NCBI GenBank assembly: GCA_024235855.1
Contig: JACKLN010000003.1
Location: forward strand, 186,001-250,000
Source of the DNA: Burkholderiaceae bacterium
Lineage (GTDB): Bacteria; Pseudomonadota; Gammaproteobacteria; Burkholderiales; Burkholderiaceae_C
Direction: 5' to 3'
Length of the DNA: 64,000 nt
Below the pieces are notes generated by a model that was not told the origin of the DNA, did no database searches, and worked only from the letters and a program-made list of their open reading frames with translations. The first letter of the stretch is position 1. Each line of letters starts with the position of its first letter. Below, one piece after another: positions 55,773 through 64,000 of this stretch. The position numbers and the translations under genes were made by a program.

Positions 55773-56372
55773 ATGACGCCGCCGTTCAAGCTGCCCCTGG
55801 AACCCACGCAGGACAAGCTGGCCCTGCGCCGGCAGTTGCAGGCCGAGCGGCAGTCGCTGGTGGACCGGCACCAGCGTGCCGTGCACCTGCAGGAGGTGCT
55901 GCGCGTCTGGCTGGTCACGCGGCCGGAGACCAGCATCGGCGCCTACTGGCCGATCAAGGGCGAGTTCGATGCCCTGCCGGCGCTGTTCCGCTGGAGCGAG
56001 GCCGACCCGGCGCGCCGCATCGGCCTGCCCGTGGTCGACCGCGAGACCAAGCAGCTGCACTTCCACGTCTGGTACCCCGGCTGCGCGATGGAGGAGGATG
56101 CCTACGGCATCCCCAAGCCCAAGGACACGCCGGCCTTCGAGCCGCAGCTGCTGCTCGTGCCCTGCGTGGGCTTCGGCCCCGGAGGCCTGCGCCTGGGGTA
56201 CGGCGGCGGCTTCTACGACCGCACGCTGGCGGCGCTGCAGCCGCGGCCGTTCACCGCCGGCCTGGGCTACGCGCACGGCTTCATCCCCTGGTTGACGCCG
56301 GAGCCGCACGATGTGCCGCTCGATGCCGTGCTGACCGAGGACGGGGTGCACTGGATGCGCGGCGACCTGTAG
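55773..56372 (+). CDS. 5-formyltetrahydrofolate cyclo-ligase
   Basis: 199 residues. LALRRQLQAERQSLVDRH at the start, IGAYWPIKGEFDALPALF near 50-67, and the ATP/folate motif VPCVGFGPGGLRLGYGGGFYDR, split near 130-150 with GYGGGFYDR. It converts 5-formyl-THF to 5,10-methenyl-THF, linking to the metF and fmt pools. The gene (called ygfA or fau elsewhere) stands alone, divergent from the OmpW-like gene. Confidence 0.93.
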   Translation: MTPPFKLPLEPTQDKLALRRQLQAERQSLVDRHQRAVHLQEVLRVWLVTRPETSIGAYWPIKGEFDALPALFRWSEADPARRIGLPVVDRETKQLHFHVWYPGCAMEEDAYGIPKPKDTPAFEPQLLLVPCVGFGPGGLRLGYGGGFYDRTLAALQPRPFTAGLGYAHGFIPWLTPEPHDVPLDAVLTEDGVHWMRGDL

Positions 56373-56380
56373 TCGCCGCG
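56358..56380. terminator. 9-bp stem hairpin at the cyclo-ligase stop
   Basis: CGCGGCGAC, loop CTGTA, GTCGCCGCG: a perfect stem including the stop codon in its loop, between convergent genes. No U-tract. Confidence 0.45.
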
Positions 56381-56390
56381 GGCCAGGGCG

Positions 56391-57896
56391 TCAGGTCGCC
56401 GCTGGCAACGTGAGCGTGAAGCTGCAGCCCTGACCGGGCGTGCACACGGCCGTGATGTCGCCACCCATCGCCTGGGCGAACTGCCGGCTCAGCGCCAGGC
56501 CGAGGCCGGTGCCATGCACCGTGCCGCGCTCCGCCCCCAGGCGCTCGAAGGGCTGGAACAGCCGGGCCTGCTGTGCCGCGTCCAGCCCCGGGCCACCGTC
56601 GCGCACGGTCAGCGCCACCTGGGCACCCGCGCGCCCGGCGCTCACCGCGACCCAGCCGCCCGGGTGGTTGTACTTGATGGCGTTGGACAGCAGGTTGGTC
56701 AGCACCTGGCGCAGGCGCAGCGGGTCGGCGCGCAGGCGCGGCATCGGCGACGCCGGGCGCTCGACGGTGACCCCCTGCGCCTGCAGCAGCGGCGCCACCA
56801 GCGCCAGGCTCTCGTCCAGTGCGACCTCGGGGTCCAGTGCCATCAGCTGCAGCGTGATGTCGCCGCTCTCGGCGCGCCCGAGCTCCAGCAGGTCGTCCAC
56901 CAGGGCCAGCAGGTGCCGGCCGGCGCGCAGCGACTCGTCGGCAAAGCGCCGGTGCCTGTCCGCCAGTGCCGGGTCGGCCAGCAGCAGCTGCGTGAAGCCC
57001 AGCATCGCGTTCATCGGCGTGCGCAGCTCGTGGCTGATGCGCGCCAGCAGGCCGGCGATGGCGTGGTGCGCCGTTTCGGCGCGGTCGCGCGCCTGGCGCA
57101 GCGCGTCGGCCTCGTGGCGGGCGGTGACGTCGACGATCAGGCCGCAGCGGTGGTCGCCGTCCATCTCCCGGTGGATCGGCGCCGACGTGGCCTGCACCCA
57201 GCGCAGGCTGCCGTCGCGGCGCACGATGCGGAACTCGTCGACATGGGTGCCGGCCTCGCGCTCCGACCGGCTCAGCCCCTGCTGCACGCGCGCGTCGTCC
57301 TCGGGGTGGCGCATGCGCTGCAGCACGTGGCCGTCGCGCAGGGCCTCCTCCGGCTCCACGCCGTACAGGTCGCGCACCCCTTCGCTGATGAACAGGAAGC
57401 GGATCTTCCCGTCCGGTGCCACCTGCGCCAGGTAGACCACGCCAGGGACCTGGCGGGAGATCAGGCGCAACTGGGCGTCGTTGCGCTCGAGGGCACGCTG
57501 CGTCCGGATGCGGTCCGTGATCTCCTCGACGGTGCCTTCGTAGAAGCGGACCTGCCCCTGGCCATCGCGCACCAGGTGCGCGTTCTCGCTGATCCAGATG
57601 CGCTCGCGCGTCCTGTGCCGCCAGACCTCGGACACGAAGCCTCGCACCGCGCCATGGGCATGCAGCAGTCGGGAGAACTCGGCCCGGCGCCCGGGATCGA
57701 CGTACCACTCGCTGGCGATGTCGCGCACGCTGGTGATGTGCTCGGCCTCGGTGGCGTAACCGTTCATCTGCACCAGGGCCTGGTTCGCGCGGAGCAACTG
57801 GCCGTCGGGCGTGGACCGGTAGGCGCCCACCGGCAGCAGGTCGAAGAGGCTCGACCAGTCTGCCGGTGCGTCCGTCGACGCAGGCGCTGCATCCAT
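56391..57896 (-). CDS. PAS-PAS sensor histidine kinase (soluble)
   Basis: 501 residues from the ATG at 57896, no membrane helix. Two PAS/PAC units: about 20-135 (LLPVGAYRSTPDGQLLRANQ, ending RFYEGTVEEITDRIRTQRAL) and about 140-265 (ending CGLIVDVTARHEADALRQ). Then HisKA with ISHELRTPMNAMLGFTQLLL and HATPase_c with LTNLLSNAIKYNHPGG, RDGGPGLD and GTGLGLALSRQFA. A cytoplasmic signal is likely. No response regulator gene is adjacent, so the partner is elsewhere. Downstream of metF on the same strand (40-bp gap). Confidence 0.9.
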   Translation of the reverse strand: MDAAPASTDAPADWSSLFDLLPVGAYRSTPDGQLLRANQALVQMNGYATEAEHITSVRDIASEWYVDPGRRAEFSRLLHAHGAVRGFVSEVWRHRTRERIWISENAHLVRDGQGQVRFYEGTVEEITDRIRTQRALERNDAQLRLISRQVPGVVYLAQVAPDGKIRFLFISEGVRDLYGVEPEEALRDGHVLQRMRHPEDDARVQQGLSRSEREAGTHVDEFRIVRRDGSLRWVQATSAPIHREMDGDHRCGLIVDVTARHEADALRQARDRAETAHHAIAGLLARISHELRTPMNAMLGFTQLLLADPALADRHRRFADESLRAGRHLLALVDDLLELGRAESGDITLQLMALDPEVALDESLALVAPLLQAQGVTVERPASPMPRLRADPLRLRQVLTNLLSNAIKYNHPGGWVAVSAGRAGAQVALTVRDGGPGLDAAQQARLFQPFERLGAERGTVHGTGLGLALSRQFAQAMGGDITAVCTPGQGCSFTLTLPAAT

Positions 57897-57936
57897 GGCA
57901 CTCGATGGTAGCGGCCAAACGGGCCGCGCCGCCATC

Positions 57937-58779
57937 TCAGACTGCCAGCCGGCGGCAGACCTCCAGCGACAGCGCGCTCTGGTTGAGCGTGTAGAAGTGC
58001 AGCGACGGTGCGCCGCCGTCGATCAGGCGCCGGCACAGCTGCGTCACCACGTCCAGGCCGAAGGCGCGCACGCTGGCGGCGTCGTCCAGGAAGCCTTCCA
58101 TCTTCAGTGCTGCCCAGCGCGGGATCTCGATGCCGTCGCGGGCCGCGAACTGCGCGATGCGTGCGTAGTTGTGGATGGGCATGATGCCCGGCACGATGGG
58201 CACGTCCACGCCCATCGCGCGCACCGCGTCCACGAAGTGGAAGTAGGCGTCGGCGTTGAAGAAGAACTGCGTGATCGCGCCGCTGGCGCCGGCGTTGACC
58301 TTGGCCACGAAGTGCTCCAGGTCCTTCTTCGCGTAGCGCTGCTGCGGGTGGTACTCGGGGTAGGCGGCGACCTCGATGTGCCAGTCCGGCCCCTGGGTCT
58401 CGCGCACGAAGGCCACCAGCTCGGCGGCGTAGCGGAACTCGCCCGGCAGCGCCACGCCGCTGGGCAGGTCGCCGCGCAGCGCCACCAGGCGGCGGATGCC
58501 CTGGGCGCGGTAGGTGGCCAGGATCTCGGCGATGCCCTCGCGCGTGCTGCCCACGCAGCTCAGGTGCGGGGCGGCCTCATGGCCCATCGCCGCGATGTCC
58601 TTCACCGTGGCCAGCGTCTTGTCGCGCGTGGAGCCGCCAGCGCCGTAGGTGACGCTGAAGAACTCCGGCCGCACGGCCGCCAGCTCCGCCACCACCGTCT
58701 TCAGCTTGTCGCTGCCGACGGGGGTGTTGGGCGGGAAGAACTCGAAGCTGACGGGCACCGGCAGGCTGACGGTGCTCAT
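57937..58779 (-). CDS. metF: Methylenetetrahydrofolate reductase
   Basis: 280 residues. SFEFFPPNTPVGSDKL near 12-27, FFSVTYGAGGSTRDKTL near 46-62, APHLSCVGSTREGIAEIL, IRRLVALRGDLPSG and AITQFFFNADAYFHFVDAVR follow the FAD-binding MetF barrel. It produces 5-methyl-THF for methionine synthesis. It begins 12 bp after ahcY, so both are probably under the SAH riboswitch. Confidence 0.96.
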   Translation of the reverse strand: MSTVSLPVPVSFEFFPPNTPVGSDKLKTVVAELAAVRPEFFSVTYGAGGSTRDKTLATVKDIAAMGHEAAPHLSCVGSTREGIAEILATYRAQGIRRLVALRGDLPSGVALPGEFRYAAELVAFVRETQGPDWHIEVAAYPEYHPQQRYAKKDLEHFVAKVNAGASGAITQFFFNADAYFHFVDAVRAMGVDVPIVPGIMPIHNYARIAQFAARDGIEIPRWAALKMEGFLDDAASVRAFGLDVVTQLCRRLIDGGAPSLHFYTLNQSALSLEVCRRLAV

Positions 58780-58791
58780 CGCGGGCCCCGG

Positions 58792-60219
<1,428 letters not shown>

Positions 60220-60311
60220 GTCGGCTCCAGATCAGTCCAGTTGGATGACCCTGCACGACAGGCCGGAGGCAACCGCAGAAGCGGCGTCACCCGGGCGGCC
60301 GTGGCCGTGCA

Positions 60312-60390
60312 GGTGAGCGCGGTTGCGAATCAGAAGAATCTGAAAGGATCCGAGCCTGGCCCCGGGTTCAGGGGTTGCAACGCTCCTCGG
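60312..60390 (-). promoter_or_regulatory. SAH riboswitch in the ahcY leader
   Basis: On the minus strand: CCGAGGAGCGTTGCAAC (60374-60390), then GCCAGGCTCGG (60350-60360), then a TCAGA/TCTGA hairpin, then GCGCTCACC (60312-60320). CCGAG pairs with CTCGG, and GAGCG pairs with CGCTC as the pseudoknot. These are the conserved blocks of the S-adenosylhomocysteine riboswitch, found upstream of ahcY in many beta- and gammaproteobacteria. Binding of SAH turns on expression. It lies 92 nt before ahcY; metF follows in the same transcript. Confidence 0.92.
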
Positions 60391-60399
60391 AAGCCCGGG

Positions 60400-60405
60400 A
60401 TTCTA
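60400..60405 (-). promoter_or_regulatory. Candidate -10 (TAGAAT) for ahcY-metF
   Basis: TAGAAT ends nine bases before the riboswitch aptamer, the right distance for a transcript that starts with the aptamer. No good -35 at 16-18 bp. Confidence 0.5.
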
Positions 60406-60440
60406 GCCAGCCGGGCCGGATCGTGCAGCGTTTGGTTCCG

Positions 60441-61619
60441 TCAAGTTGCCACGGAAGTCGCCAGCTGATCCTCGTACCCACCCGGCACCAGCGCCGGCCG
60501 GCCGACGATCAGCGGGTCCACCGCGCCCACGCGGGACAGGTCCTTGCGCGCATAGGGCAGACGGTGCAGCACGAAGCGCATGGCGTTCAGGCGTGCGCGC
60601 TTCTTGCAGTTGCTCTTGATCACCGTCCACGGCGCGTCGGACGTGTCGCAGTGCAGGAACATGTTCTCCTTGGCGCGCGTGTAGTCGTCCCACTTGTCCA
60701 GCGAGGCCAGGTCCACCGGGCTGAGCTTCCACTGCTTGAGCGGGTGCACCTGGCGTTCCTTGAAGCGCCGGCGCTGCTCGTCGCGGCCGACGCTGAACCA
60801 GAACTTGAACAGGTGCACACCGCTGCGCACCAGCTGGCGCTCGAACTCCGGCGCCTGGCGCAGGAACTCCTCGTACTCGGCGTCGCTGCAGAAGCCCATC
60901 ACGCGCTCGACGCCCGAACGGTTGTACCAGCTGCGGTCGAAGAGCACGATCTCGCCGCGCGTGGGCAGGTGCTGGATGTAGCGCTGGAAGTACCACTGGC
61001 CACGCTCGATCTCGCTGGGCTTTTCCAGCGCCACCACGCGCGCGCCGCGCGGGTTCAGATGCTCCATGAAGCGCTTGATGGTGCCGCCCTTGCCGGCGGC
61101 GTCGCGGCCCTCGAAGAGGATCACCACGCGCTGCCCGGTGTCCTTGACCCAGGCCTGCAGCTTCAGCAACTCCACCTGCAGGCGGTACTTCTGCTTCTCG
61201 TAGCGCTTGCGGGAGAGCAGGTTGCGGTAGGGGTAGCCGCCGTCGCGCCAGCCGGGCGCCAGTTCGAGATCCGGGTCCACGCCTTCGGCCACCGGGCGGG
61301 CGCGTTCGGCCAGCAGGCGCTTGAGCGCCTTGGCCTCGTCGGGTGCCATGCCATCGGCGAAGGCCTTCCATTGCGTCATCAGTTCGCTGGCCGGCGTCTG
61401 CGACTTCGCGTGTTCGGCCAGCAGGTCGCCCAGCGCCATCGCGGCCACGGTGCGCGTGCGCACGGCCGCGCGGCTGCCGCGGTCGGCCTCCAGGGCGGCC
61501 GGGGTCAGCGTGGGCGCGGTGTCGCCGGCCGCGGCGCGGCGCGGGCGGGCGGCTTTCGGCGCCGTCTTCTTGGCGGCCGGGCGGGCGGGCGTGGCGGGGC
61601 GGGTGCGGGCAGTCGGCAT
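60441..61619 (-). CDS. ppk2: Polyphosphate kinase 2 (PPK2)
   Basis: 392 residues from the ATG at 61619. A Lys/Arg/Pro/Ala-rich N-terminal tail of about 40 residues, then the PPK2 domain: Walker A FEGRDAAGKGGTIKRF near 169-184, PRGARVVALEKPSEIERGQW near 190-209, and Walker B/lid LFDRSWYNRSGVERVMGF near 226-243. The end, SNCKKRARLNAMRFVLHRLPY, is also conserved. It transfers phosphate between polyphosphate and nucleotides (class I makes NDP to NTP). A Pho-box-like repeat lies just upstream. A later start (ATG at 61439) would remove the basic tail. Confidence 0.93.
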   Translation of the reverse strand: MPTARTRPATPARPAAKKTAPKAARPRRAAAGDTAPTLTPAALEADRGSRAAVRTRTVAAMALGDLLAEHAKSQTPASELMTQWKAFADGMAPDEAKALKRLLAERARPVAEGVDPDLELAPGWRDGGYPYRNLLSRKRYEKQKYRLQVELLKLQAWVKDTGQRVVILFEGRDAAGKGGTIKRFMEHLNPRGARVVALEKPSEIERGQWYFQRYIQHLPTRGEIVLFDRSWYNRSGVERVMGFCSDAEYEEFLRQAPEFERQLVRSGVHLFKFWFSVGRDEQRRRFKERQVHPLKQWKLSPVDLASLDKWDDYTRAKENMFLHCDTSDAPWTVIKSNCKKRARLNAMRFVLHRLPYARKDLSRVGAVDPLIVGRPALVPGGYEDQLATSVAT

Positions 61620-61631
61620 GCGGCAGCGTGG

Positions 61632-61649
61632 ATGACAGTGGGATGACAC
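61632..61649 (-). promoter_or_regulatory. Pho-box-like direct repeat upstream of ppk2
   Basis: On the minus strand GTGTCAT, four bases, CTGTCAT. This matches the PhoB box layout (two CTGTCAT 7-mers with a 4-bp spacer) at 13 of 14 core positions. It lies 12 bp before the ppk2 ATG, closer than usual, and only 4 bp from the divergent HAD gene start. Confidence 0.5.
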
Positions 61650-61653
61650 TGCG

Positions 61654-62484
61654 ATGATCTCGCCCGTGACACATCGCCCATTGACCGACATCAAGTCGCA
61701 GCCCCTGGCCGACCTGCCCCGAGCACGGGCCCGCGAAGTGGTGGGCGTGCTCACCGACATCGACGACACGCTCACGCGCGAAGGCGCCATCGAACCGGCC
61801 GCCCTGCAGGCCCTGCAGGCGCTGACCGATGCCGGGCTGCCGGTGTTCGCCGTCACCGGCCGGCCGATGGGCTGGAGCGAACCCTTCGCCCGTGCCTGGC
61901 CGCTGCAGGCCATCGTGGCCGAGAACGGCGCCGTGGCGCTGTGGCGGGACGGCGACGGCCTGGCGGTCGAGTACGCCCAGGACGCCCCCACCCGCACGAC
62001 CAATGCCGAGCGTCTGCGTGCGGTCGCCGCGCGCATCCTGGCCGAGGTGCCCGGCGCCACGCTGGCGCGCGACAGCGCCGGCCGCGTGACCGACATCGCC
62101 GTCGACCACGCCGAGTTCGCCCACCTGGACGCCGCAGCCATCGCCCGCGTCGTGACCATCATGCAGGCCGAGGGCATGCAGGCCACCGTCAGTTCCATCC
62201 ACGTCAACGGCTGGTACGGCGAACACGACAAGTGGAGCGGTGCGCGCTGGATCGTGCAGCGCCGGCTCGGCCGTCAACTGGCCGCCGAGGTCGACCGCTG
62301 GGTCTACGTGGGCGACTCCACCAACGACCAGGCCATGTTCGCCCGCTTCGCGCTCAGCGTGGGCGTGGCCAACCTGATGGACTTCGCCGACCGGCTGCAC
62401 ACCTGGCCGGCCTACCTGGCGCAGGGCGCGCGCGGCGCGGGCTTTGCGGAACTGGCGCGCATGCTGCTGGAGGCACGGCGATGA
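61654..62484 (+). CDS. HAD-IIB family hydrolase (Cof/SPP-like phosphatase)
   Basis: 276 residues from the ATG at 61654; a GTG at 61666 is an alternative, preceded by GATGAT at leaderless spacing. HAD motif I VVGVLTDIDDTLTREG (Asp35, Asp37), motif II FAVTGRP near 65, Lys in NGWYGEHDKWSGARW near 190 and motif IV VYVGDSTNDQAMFARF near 222. The IIB cap layout suggests a sugar phosphatase such as sucrose- or mannosylglycerate-phosphate phosphatase; substrate not determined. The ATGA overlap couples it to the chimeric gene that follows. Confidence 0.88.
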   Translation: MISPVTHRPLTDIKSQPLADLPRARAREVVGVLTDIDDTLTREGAIEPAALQALQALTDAGLPVFAVTGRPMGWSEPFARAWPLQAIVAENGAVALWRDGDGLAVEYAQDAPTRTTNAERLRAVAARILAEVPGATLARDSAGRVTDIAVDHAEFAHLDAAAIARVVTIMQAEGMQATVSSIHVNGWYGEHDKWSGARWIVQRRLGRQLAAEVDRWVYVGDSTNDQAMFARFALSVGVANLMDFADRLHTWPAYLAQGARGAGFAELARMLLEARR

Positions 62485-64000
62485 ACAAGCTCGACCAGGA
62501 CATCCTGAACCTGCTGGTGCGCGACGCGCGCCTGCCCTTTGCCGACATCGCGCGCGAGCTCGGCATCTCGCGGGCCCATGCCCGCAACCGCGTGCAGGCC
62601 ATGGTGGACGCCGGCGTCATCGAGCAGTTCGCCGCCGTGGTGAACCCGGACAAGCTGGGCAAGGCGGTGTCGTCGTTCGTGGACCTGCGCGTCACGCCAG
62701 CGGCCGGCAACGCGCCGCCGGTGGCCATCGACGCCTGCGGCGCTGCGGCCGCTGCGGCCAGCATCGACTTCTACGCGTCACGTGGCCACACGGCGGCCAT
62801 CCCCAGCCGCGGGCCGCTGGCCGCGCTCACCGCCGCCGGCACCATCGGCGGCTGGGCCGAGGCGCTGGCCGTCAGCGCGCACTGGCAGGCGCCGCTGCCG
62901 CTGCCGCGGCTGCTGGCCGACGCCATCCGCCACGCCGAGGACGGCGTGGCCGTCAGCGCCAGTCAGGCGCGGCTGACGCGCGCCAAGCTCGCGGAACTGG
63001 CGCCGCAGCCCGGCTTCGGCGCCACCTACCTCGTCGACGGCCAGCCGCCATCGCCCGGCCACCGGCTGCGCCAGCCGGCGCTGGCCGCCACGCTGCGCCA
63101 GCTGGCCGACGAAGGCCTGGACAGCTTCTACCGCGGCCCGCTGGCCGCGCGCATCGCTGCGGCGCTGCAGGCCGTGGGCAGCCCGCTGACGGCGGCCGAC
63201 CTCGCCGCCTGCCGCGCCGAGCGCGTGCCGCCGCTGCGCGTGGTGCTGCCCGAGGCCGAGGTCTTCAACCTGCCGCCGCCGACCCAGGGCCTGGCCACGC
63301 TGATGATCCTGGGGTTGTTCGACCAGCTCAGGGTGACCGAAGGCGAGGGCTTCGCCCACCTGCACGGTCTGGTCGAGGCCACCAAGCAGGCCTTCCTGGT
63401 GCGCGATGCCGTGGTCACCGACCGCGGCCGCCTGCCAACGGACCCGCAGGCCTTCCTGATGGCCGAAGCGCTGGCCGAGCGGGCCGCGCGCATCGACCCG
63501 GCGCGTGCGCTGCCCTGGCCGCAGCCCACGCAGCCCGGCGACACCATCTGGATGGGGGCGGTGGACCGCGAGGGCCGGGCCGTCAGCTTCATCCAGAGCG
63601 TGTACTGGGAGTTCGGCAGCGGCGTGGTGCTGCCCGACCTGGGCATCTGCTGGCAGAACCGGGGCACCAGCTTCTCGCTGGACCCGCAGGCGCTGAATGC
63701 GCTGGAACCCGGCCGCAAGCCCTTCCACACGCTGAACCCGTCGCTGGCGCGCTTCGGCGATGGCCGTGTGATGCCCTTCGGCACCATGGGCGGCGAGGGC
63801 CAGCCGCAGACGCAGGCGGCGGTCTACACGCGCGTGGCGCGTTTCGGCCAGGGCCTGCAGCAGGCGATCGCCGCGCCGCGCTGGCTGCTGGGCCGCACCT
63901 GGGGCGACGTGAGCACCACGCTGAAGCTGGAAAACCGCTTCGACCCGGCGCTGGTGCAGGCCCTGCGCGAGGCCGGCCACCGGTGGAGATGCTCGACGAA
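62481..64000 (+). pseudogene. In-frame chimera: Lrp/AsnC N-terminus joined to gamma-glutamyltransferase lacking its N-terminus; runs off the edge
   Basis: An open frame of 506 codons from the ATG at 62481, overlapping the HAD stop. Residues 1 to about 73 are an AsnC-type winged helix plus the start of the RAM domain (MNKLDQDILNLLVRDARLPF, ISRAHARNRVQAMVDAGVIE, VNPDKLGKAVSSFVDLRV). From about residue 80 the sequence is a YwrD-type gamma-glutamyltransferase: PVAIDACGAAAAAASIDFY, LPPPTQGLATLMILGLFDQL, the likely nucleophile Thr in GDTIWMGAVD, EFGSGVVLPDLGICWQNRG and GTMGGEGQPQTQAAVY. The AsnC C-terminal half and the first 70-80 GGT residues are missing. In the last 17 bases the expected frame (VEMLDE) continues one base off. 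Probably a deletion-born non-functional fusion. Confidence 0.72.

Overview
This window is chromosomal DNA of very high G+C (about 70% by eye). It is densely packed with genes on both strands and reads as a betaproteobacterium of the order Burkholderiales, probably the Rubrivivax/Leptothrix/Ideonella group. That placement rests on gene neighbourhoods I know from this order: smg-dprA-LysM protein-def-fmt, fba-purE-purK-tsaC, slt-NAD(P) epimerase-GST-cca, azlCD-pgk-maeB-pyk, and an SAH riboswitch in front of ahcY. No rRNA, tRNA, CRISPR array, IS transposase or prophage gene was recognised.

Layout. 1-2.9 kb: an AEC-type permease cut by the left edge, then a cell-wall pair (L,D-transpeptidase and a DUF882/M15 peptidase). 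3-7.2 kb: Rep helicase, the tail of a lost M13 peptidase, a YhhN membrane protein, a PilZ-like protein and a small secreted protein preceded by a 249-bp element with inverted-repeat ends. 7.2-9.9 kb: a LytTR response regulator, a small membrane protein and a LytS-like kinase in one operon. 10-14.4 kb: an accessory-looking block with a clostripain-type (C11) cysteine peptidase divergent from a 755-residue TPR/winged-helix protein. 14.4-20.2 kb: yajC-secD-secF and a DUF1631 protein. 20.2-24.8 kb: smg, dprA, a LysM protein, def and fmt. 24.9-32.4 kb: two small envelope proteins, azlCD, pgk, maeB and pyk. 32.4-39.7 kb: a GHKL/DUF4325 regulator, class II aldolase, an A+T-richer island where purC would be expected, purE, purK, tsaC and an SGNH-like lipoprotein. 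39.7-48.6 kb: SemiSWEET, dacB, tsaB-rimI-udg, glmU, two lipoproteins, ttcA, folB and a pteridine-reductase-like SDR. 48.6-56.4 kb: a MidA-type methyltransferase, DUF2905, cca, GST, epimerase, slt, ompW-like and 5-formyl-THF cyclo-ligase. 56.4-64 kb: a PAS sensor kinase, metF and ahcY (under an SAH riboswitch), ppk2 with a Pho-box-like site, a HAD phosphatase, and at the right edge an in-frame chimera of an Lrp/AsnC regulator with a gamma-glutamyltransferase.

Functional themes are central carbon metabolism (pgk, pyk, fba, maeB), purine and one-carbon metabolism (purE, purK, metF, ahcY, folB, fau), peptidoglycan turnover (L,D-transpeptidase, M15-like peptidase, DacB, Slt, GlmU), protein export and maturation (YajC-SecDF, Def, Fmt, RimI) and tRNA modification (TsaB, TsaC, TtcA, Cca).

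The least ordinary observations are: the island with recombinant ends between fba and purE; the AsnC-GGT fusion at the right edge; the C11 peptidase/TPR-wHTH pair; a recurring -10-like hexamer exactly 6-8 nt before start codons that suggests leaderless transcripts; and a Pho-box-like direct repeat at ppk2. Terminator calls are hairpins without a clear U-tract and are tentative.
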